A stretch of 9,897 nucleotides of DNA from Nitrososphaerota archaeon (lineage in GTDB: Archaea > Thermoproteota > Nitrososphaeria > Nitrososphaerales > UBA183). The first letter of the stretch is position 1. Every line of letters begins with the position of its first letter. Below, piece by piece: positions 5,989 to 9,897 of this stretch. The stretch is from NCBI GenBank assembly GCA_029785235.1, contig JAFMAA010000037.1, forward strand, positions 1-9,897, given 5' to 3'. A program made the translations under genes and the position numbers. The notes under the pieces were generated by a model, which did not search any database, was not told the DNA's origin, and saw only the letters and a program-made list of their open reading frames with translations.

Positions 5989-6069
5989 GATTGCGCGCCA
6001 TCTCGTTGGCCTAGGTTGAAGTTGTCCCAGCGAGTCAAGGATTCTCAAGTAAATGCATAAAATTCTGGT

Positions 6070-6077
6070 TTATTAAG
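6070..6077 (-). promoter_or_regulatory. TATA-like element upstream of the winged-helix regulator
   Basis: The minus strand reads CTTAATAA. A start about 25 bases downstream falls near 6048, at the in-frame TTG. A second candidate, AATTTTATGC (6064-6055), would give a leader of about 47 bases before the ATG at 5988. I cannot choose between them. Confidence 0.35.
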
Positions 6078-6080
6078 TAT

Positions 6081-6109
6081 TAGAACGACTCGCCGCTAGA
6101 CTCGTTCTA
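6081..6109. promoter_or_regulatory. Inverted repeat, probable regulator operator
   Basis: TAGAACGA (6081-6088) and TCGTTCTA (6102-6109) are perfect inverted copies separated by 13 bases. The half-site centres are 21 bases apart, two helical turns, so a dimer could bind both on one face of the DNA. It lies just upstream of the TATA-like element of the winged-helix regulator gene. No T-run follows, so a terminator is less likely. The rest of the gap 6110-6258 shows nothing I recognise. Confidence 0.45.
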
Positions 6110-6258
6110 TATCTCGAATCCATCATCTCAAACGACGGTTGTCCAGGTAGATCCTCCGAGATTTCATCCTGCGACCCGGATAGCCATCGTCACAGATGCC
6201 TTTGCCGTACATGGGATTCACTGCGCCGCTTCCATGTGAGTTCGGAGGCGCCTGATTG

Positions 6259-6627
6259 CTAGGTTCCGTTGGGAATCGGTAAGCCTTCCAGTTTCTCGTC
6301 CCCCAGCTTTCCGGCCACCTCTCGGAATATGGCAAGGGACTCGAGTATCTCCTCCTTTGCCTCTCCGTCGGGAAACCGAGATGAAAGCTTGAGCAGGTGC
6401 GTGCACCTCTCCTTCATGCCCCGCTTCATCAAAGGCTTCTCCCATAGGAACCCTGCTGTGACTATCTCTGTCGCGCTGAGACCGATTTCCTTCTTCTCCT
6501 GCTTGACCAGCTCTTCTTCGTCGAGTCCTGGGTTGTGCTTGACGAGGAGCTTTCTCAGCAGGGTCAGCCTGTCGTTCAGCTCAGCTCGATCTTCCACATT
6601 CACCTTCCTGAAGGTTCTCAGCACCAC
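6259..6627 (-). CDS. Hypothetical helical protein, 122 aa, start uncertain
   Basis: I do not recognise this charged, mostly helical protein. It has DRAELNDRLTLLRKLLVKHNPGLDE followed by EELVKQEKKEIG (short coiled-coil character), a middle helical part around GFLWEKPLMKRGMKERCTHLLKL, and a second amphipathic helix in AKEEILESLAIFREVAGKLG. There is one Cys and no membrane segment. The GTG at 6627 (part of GTGGTG) is the first usable start, but the reading frame continues upstream to a TGA at 6694-6696 and that extension (with YKAIARCYDLLSELKF) also looks coding. A good ribosome binding site, GAGGAGGCG, lies near a TTG at 6697, in another frame. The gene may therefore have an unrecognised start or a frame error. 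It follows the 355-aa gene on the same strand, and both may be element-specific functions. Confidence 0.62.
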   Translation of the reverse strand: MVLRTFRKVNVEDRAELNDRLTLLRKLLVKHNPGLDEEELVKQEKKEIGLSATEIVTAGFLWEKPLMKRGMKERCTHLLKLSSRFPDGEAKEEILESLAIFREVAGKLGDEKLEGLPIPNGT

Positions 6628-6753
6628 GAACTTCAGTTCGCTGAGTAGGTCGTAGCATCTTGCGATTGCTTTGTACGTGTTTTTGGATGAGCCTCAAGTC
6701 GTCCTCGCCTCCTCGCCTCGACGATGCTCTCTACCCTCGTCGAGTGCGTGGGT

Positions 6754-7821
6754 CTAGAGCTCGTTTCGCCTCGGCCCTGAATACGACTTTTCGGCTATGC
6801 GTTCCAGAATGCTTTGCCTCGTCCGATTGTTCCTTTCCTCGTATTCTCTGCATTCTTTGAATCCTGGTCGGAAGAATGCGTTGTACCGCGCCAACAATCG
6901 AAGGACATCTGCGAGTCCAGGGTACTTCTGCTTGAGCTCGTTGACCAAATTCTGGGCGCTTGACAGATTCCTCTCCAGTTCGGAGAGCTGAGGGGCCATG
7001 TCGGCTACCACGTTCGCCCTGTAAGGTTCCGTGGTCTGGTCGACCTCGATTAGGAGCAGATAGTCAGGCAGCCAGATGCCTCCGGGGCGGGCGTCGGGCG
7101 GGCGCTTAACCTCCTTCAGCCACTTCGGGTACTTCCTGCCCAGGACCCGGGCTATCGTGTCCCTCTTCTCCGTCACCTCGTGGACGAACCGCCGGTACGA
7201 TTCGATACCGAACTCGTCGGAAACCAACCCGGCTGATTTCAGCACATCCCAGAGGTCGGCGTACTTCGGCCTGACGACTTTGACGAGCTTGAGATCGACG
7301 ATGTTCTTCGACTGCGAGAAGACGGACTCGAATTCGTCTACGAGGTAATCGAGGGTGTAGCAGAGCCTCCCGAGCGCGGCCTTCTCGAATTCCTCGGAGA
7401 ACTCCTTCTCCGTTGCTCTCGGCGCCTTGGATGATACGACAGTTCTGTCGCGGTTCTGTTCTTTCCCCGCTTCGTTCTGCTGTTTCGGCTCTGGCTCGGA
7501 CATGGCGACGAACGGGTCCAGGGCGGGCTTGACTCTCAGCAGGAGGTAGTCAAGCGCCACTACCTCCTCCATGTCCTCGCGTTTGAACGCCATGTCCCTC
7601 TCCGACCTAATCTTCCCGATTATCTCCAAGGCTAGCGGCGAAGATGGCCCCGGGTCGAACTGCCTTGCCAGAGGCTGCACCACTTCCTCGATGAACTTGC
7701 TGACTGGTTGCCTCTTCTTGACCTTGGCGAGCGCTGCCCTAGTTTCGGCGTTGAGGGAGAACTTCAGGGGCTTGTGGCCTCCCTCTTCCGCCGGCCGACC
7801 CCTGTCTCCCTCCTCTCTCAT
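6754..7821 (-). CDS. Ribbon-helix-helix domain protein with long helical C-terminal region
   Basis: A 355-aa protein of unknown overall role. Residues 18-54 (from PLKFSLNAETRAALAKV to KFIEEVVQPLARQ) look like a ribbon-helix-helix DNA-binding domain: one beta strand followed by two helices, as in plasmid copy or partition regulators. A low-complexity charged linker (about 107-140, rich in E, Q, K and R) leads to a large helical region. This has a Trp/Asp-rich centre (LPDYLLLIEVDQTTEPY, 251-267) and a probable coiled coil (LSELERNLSSAQNLVNELKQKY, 279-300). The ATG at 7821 has only a weak ribosome binding site. The gene diverges from the 7911 gene, with 89 bases between them holding the promoters. 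Possible roles are an element regulator or partition/replication accessory. The function is inferred only from the N-terminal fold and context. Confidence 0.75.
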   Translation of the reverse strand: MREEGDRGRPAEEGGHKPLKFSLNAETRAALAKVKKRQPVSKFIEEVVQPLARQFDPGPSSPLALEIIGKIRSERDMAFKREDMEEVVALDYLLLRVKPALDPFVAMSEPEPKQQNEAGKEQNRDRTVVSSKAPRATEKEFSEEFEKAALGRLCYTLDYLVDEFESVFSQSKNIVDLKLVKVVRPKYADLWDVLKSAGLVSDEFGIESYRRFVHEVTEKRDTIARVLGRKYPKWLKEVKRPPDARPGGIWLPDYLLLIEVDQTTEPYRANVVADMAPQLSELERNLSSAQNLVNELKQKYPGLADVLRLLARYNAFFRPGFKECREYEERNNRTRQSILERIAEKSYSGPRRNEL

Positions 7822-7910
7822 TTCATGGTCACGTATCCCTCTTTGGCTTTGGTAATTTCGTGCCCACGATAATTGTTGTATTAGAGGCTAGACCCTTCTA
7901 CCGATGTGAA

Positions 7911-8273
7911 ATGGTGGAGGTGTCCGAAACTAATCGACCAGGCAATCCGCGTTTCGCGGCCGACAGGAACGCCTCTGCGAGGGCACTTGAGGGATTGGCG
8001 AAGAGCGTACGCGTCGATGAACTTCTAGGGGCCATATTGGCGTCTGAACGTGAGAATCCCGTCCTAGAGGAAGTCATTGGGACTCTAGCCGCTGTCGATG
8101 ATGAGAAGATAACAATCGACGTGAAACGAAGGTTCGAAATCCAAGCAGAAAATGTCCCTGGCTCTCTCAGGAGGGCCATCGGGAAGACGGTCGGCGTTCT
8201 TGTCATGGACGGACAGATCAGATGGAGGCTGGTGGATGTCGCCCCGGAACCGGGGGAGGAAGAGTTTCCATGA
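7911..8273 (+). CDS. Small acidic hypothetical protein preceding the ATPase
   Basis: I do not recognise this 120-aa protein. The N-terminal 25 residues look disordered (VSETNRPGNPRFAADRNAS). A helical part follows (ARALEGLAKSVRVDELLGAILASERENPVLEEVIGTLA, about residues 24-61), then strands and a helix (EKITIDVKRRFEIQ, LRRAIGKTVGVLVM, QIRWRLVDV) and an acidic tail EPGEEEFP. I choose the ATG at 7911 rather than the ATG at 7860, because the 17 extra residues have no other support. The stop TGA overlaps the ATG of the ATPase (ATGA at 8270-8273), so the two are translationally coupled and may work together, for example as a regulator or adaptor of the ATPase. It has no Cys and no membrane helix. 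Confidence 0.72.
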   Translation: MVEVSETNRPGNPRFAADRNASARALEGLAKSVRVDELLGAILASERENPVLEEVIGTLAAVDDEKITIDVKRRFEIQAENVPGSLRRAIGKTVGVLVMDGQIRWRLVDVAPEPGEEEFP

Positions 8274-9897
8274 CCACCTTCGATCTCGTCTTGGCGATGG
8301 TGCTGGGAGTCATCGCGGTTTCAGCCGTCGCAGTCTTCGTTACCTGGAGGTCGAGGAAGAGGAAGCAAGAAGATGAGGAGTATCGGCGGAGGTGGCAACG
8401 CCAACAGGACGAGGAGAGGATGAGGAAGGAAAAGGAAGAGGAGCGCTGGAAGGAGCTAGAGGCCAAGTACGGGACGGGCAGGGAAGAAGTAGCGTACCAA
8501 GTCAGCAGTGGATTCAGCATCTGGAAAGAATGGGAGGGAGAACAGGCCCCGGCTTCAGGCCATGTCGGAGTCGTCGGGCTCGTCCGGCGGTACACCGGCC
8601 AGGACGCGAGCAAGGGACCATACACCGTCACAGAGGTCAGGTTCAAGTGGGTGGGAGAGGCCGAACAGATCGAGGGCAAGGAGAACGCCAACGTGTTCAC
8701 GGCCGGGGCGTCGGGGGCCGGGAAGAGCAGCCTTGTCAGGCTCCTACTGAGGAAGTTCGAGGGCAAGCGGAGGATAATCGTCTTCTCGTTCAAGGCGAAT
8801 GACACGCACCTCAGGATCGGCTATCCTGTCGCCGACGCTGTGGAGCTCACCCCCAACCCGTTCACGGATGTCGAGGCTATGGTGAGCGCCTTCGCGATAG
8901 CTTACCCCGTCAGCGCCATCGGCGTGACCGCGAGCCAAATCCCGTCCCTGGTCCGAGAGCTCGCGTACGACTGCGCTTCCTGGAAGGAATTCAACCGCAA
9001 CCTCGAGCGCAGGATAAGCGAGACGAAGGACAGGGTGCAGCTGTCGGCCCTCTTCTTCGTGCGGGAGCAGACCATGTCCCTCCAGCCCCCCGAAGCCGAC
9101 CAGAGGAAAGCCGACCTGATCAACCAGGCGCTAGAGAACGGCCTCGACCTCGTGCTAGACTTCTCCGGCCTCGCCGACTCCGCGAAGGCGTTCTACGCAG
9201 AGCTCCTCCTGAGGGCCATCTGGAACAGCCTGAAGAAGCGGACGAAGGAAGAGACGGAGGAGAAGACGATCGTCTACGTCGACGAGGCCCACAGGCTGAC
9301 GAGGGGGACGTTCGAGAAGTACCACTCGATCCTGAGGGAGATGGCGAGGGAGATCCGGGAGAGGGGAGCGCTCTGGACCTCGACCCAGAACTTCACGGAC
9401 ATCGAGGACGACATCAGGAACCAGTTCGCGTCGCAGTACGTCTTCTACACGTCCTCCCAGGCGGACCTGGAGGCGCTGAGGGCCATCGACCCCATGCTCG
9501 CCTGGACGGTGTCCCAGCTGCCGAAGCATCGCTTCGTGGACGCGAAGTCGAAGTTCGTGCACGAGGAGGTGGGCATCTTCACCTTCGGCCTCGACGGGAA
9601 AACGGACGCGAGTCCGCCGCCGTTGGCCCAGGCACTCGAGGGGCTGCCGTCGGCCCGCATGGGCGCGGTGGCCTTGGACTACGGGAAAGAGGTGAGGGAC
9701 GCCCTGTCGACCGACGGCGTCGTCTGGGTTTCGGACCTGTCGGGCCGGCTCGGCCAGAGGTACGGCGTTGACAAGGGCGAGGCGAAGCTAAACGCCAGGA
9801 GGGAGCTCGAGAAGCTGGTGCGTGCAGGGGAGGTGGAGAAAACTTGGTTCATACTGCCGAACGGGAACAGGGCGATACTCCACTACCTGGGCGGGGA
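8270..9897 (+). CDS. Membrane-anchored HerA/FtsK/VirB4-like P-loop ATPase, 3' end cut off by window
   Basis: Hexameric-type P-loop motor ATPase, expected to move DNA or protein across or along the membrane. 542 residues are visible and the frame is open at the window end. Order: one N-terminal membrane helix (5-25, LVLAMVLGVIAVSAVAVFV), a highly charged coiled-coil stalk (27-66, rich in R, E and K), then the motor core. The Walker A motif is GASGAGKSS (146-154, K152), Walker B is TIVYVDEAH (333-341, D338-E339), and TSTQN (370-374) matches the conserved TQ-containing motif of the VirB4/TraD/HerA group. Residues about 465-541 look like a winged-helix domain (SDLSGRLGQRYG, then ARRELEKLVRAGEV), as DNA-binding tails of FtsK-type motors have. 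The ATG overlaps the preceding stop by ATGA. An N-terminal anchor plus stalk resembles conjugation coupling proteins. A viral packaging or defence-type HerA role is the alternative. Confidence 0.88.
   Translation, partial: MTTFDLVLAMVLGVIAVSAVAVFVTWRSRKRKQEDEEYRRRWQRQQDEERMRKEKEEERWKELEAKYGTGREEVAYQVSSGFSIWKEWEGEQAPASGHVGVVGLVRRYTGQDASKGPYTVTEVRFKWVGEAEQIEGKENANVFTAGASGAGKSSLVRLLLRKFEGKRRIIVFSFKANDTHLRIGYPVADAVELTPNPFTDVEAMVSAFAIAYPVSAIGVTASQIPSLVRELAYDCASWKEFNRNLERRISETKDRVQLSALFFVREQTMSLQPPEADQRKADLINQALENGLDLVLDFSGLADSAKAFYAELLLRAIWNSLKKRTKEETEEKTIVYVDEAHRLTRGTFEKYHSILREMAREIRERGALWTSTQNFTDIEDDIRNQFASQYVFYTSSQADLEALRAIDPMLAWTVSQLPKHRFVDAKSKFVHEEVGIFTFGLDGKTDASPPPLAQALEGLPSARMGAVALDYGKEVRDALSTDGVVWVSDLSGRLGQRYGVDKGEAKLNARRELEKLVRAGEVEKTWFILPNGNRAILHYLGG

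Noticed and set aside
8218..8805. A 195-codon minus-strand open frame opposite the ATPase N-terminus
   Set aside because: The plus-strand frame holds Walker A, a membrane helix and a coupled ATGA start. The antisense frame is compositionally biased with no motif.

Overview
This window looks archaeal. The promoters I can see are TATA-like boxes rather than bacterial -35/-10 pairs, several genes have strong GGAGG ribosome binding sites, TTG/GTG starts are common, and the protein types (archaeal-style integrase, HerA/VirB4-like ATPase, ArsR-like and ribbon-helix-helix regulators) fit. I cannot name the lineage; a TACK archaeon or a Thermoplasmata-type euryarchaeon would both fit. The layout suggests a mobile or integrated region: a tyrosine integrase runs off the left edge (1-657, +) and a membrane-anchored P-loop ATPase runs off the right edge (8270-9897, +). 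Between them is a block of minus-strand genes with a lower-GC, more mixed codon style than the flanking genes.

The most interesting part is 824-4535 (minus strand). Read in transcription order it is: a 69-aa two-helix membrane protein; a 78-aa ubiquitin-like protein of the prokaryotic multiubiquitin-domain type, in a single copy; an E2-like conjugating protein; a JAB metallopeptidase-E1 adenylating fusion; a secreted or type I membrane protein with a signal peptide and C-terminal anchor; and a six-helix protein with rhomboid protease features (GxSG in helix 4, His at helix 6). The genes are packed with overlaps of a few bases or gaps of about 25-35 bases and share one TATA-like promoter near 4630, so they look like one operon. 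The cytosolic half could build and remove ubiquitin-like tags. The membrane half could supply the site of action and a proteolysis step. The coupling of a prokaryotic ubiquitin-like cassette to a rhomboid and a candidate rhomboid substrate is my inference.

Upstream on the same strand are a 260-aa unknown protein with a Cys/His cluster (4751-5533), an ArsR-like winged-helix regulator (5623-5988) with an inverted repeat next to its promoter, a 122-aa helical unknown (6259-6627) and a 355-aa protein with an N-terminal ribbon-helix-helix domain (6754-7821). Diverging from these on the plus strand are a small unknown acidic protein (7911-8273) and the ATPase, which overlap by ATGA.

No gene-free stretch exceeds 300 bases. 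The larger gaps (658-823, 4536-4750, 6049-6258, 6628-6753) hold promoter-like or inverted-repeat elements as listed, or nothing I recognise. I see no tRNA, rRNA, CRISPR array or insertion sequence.
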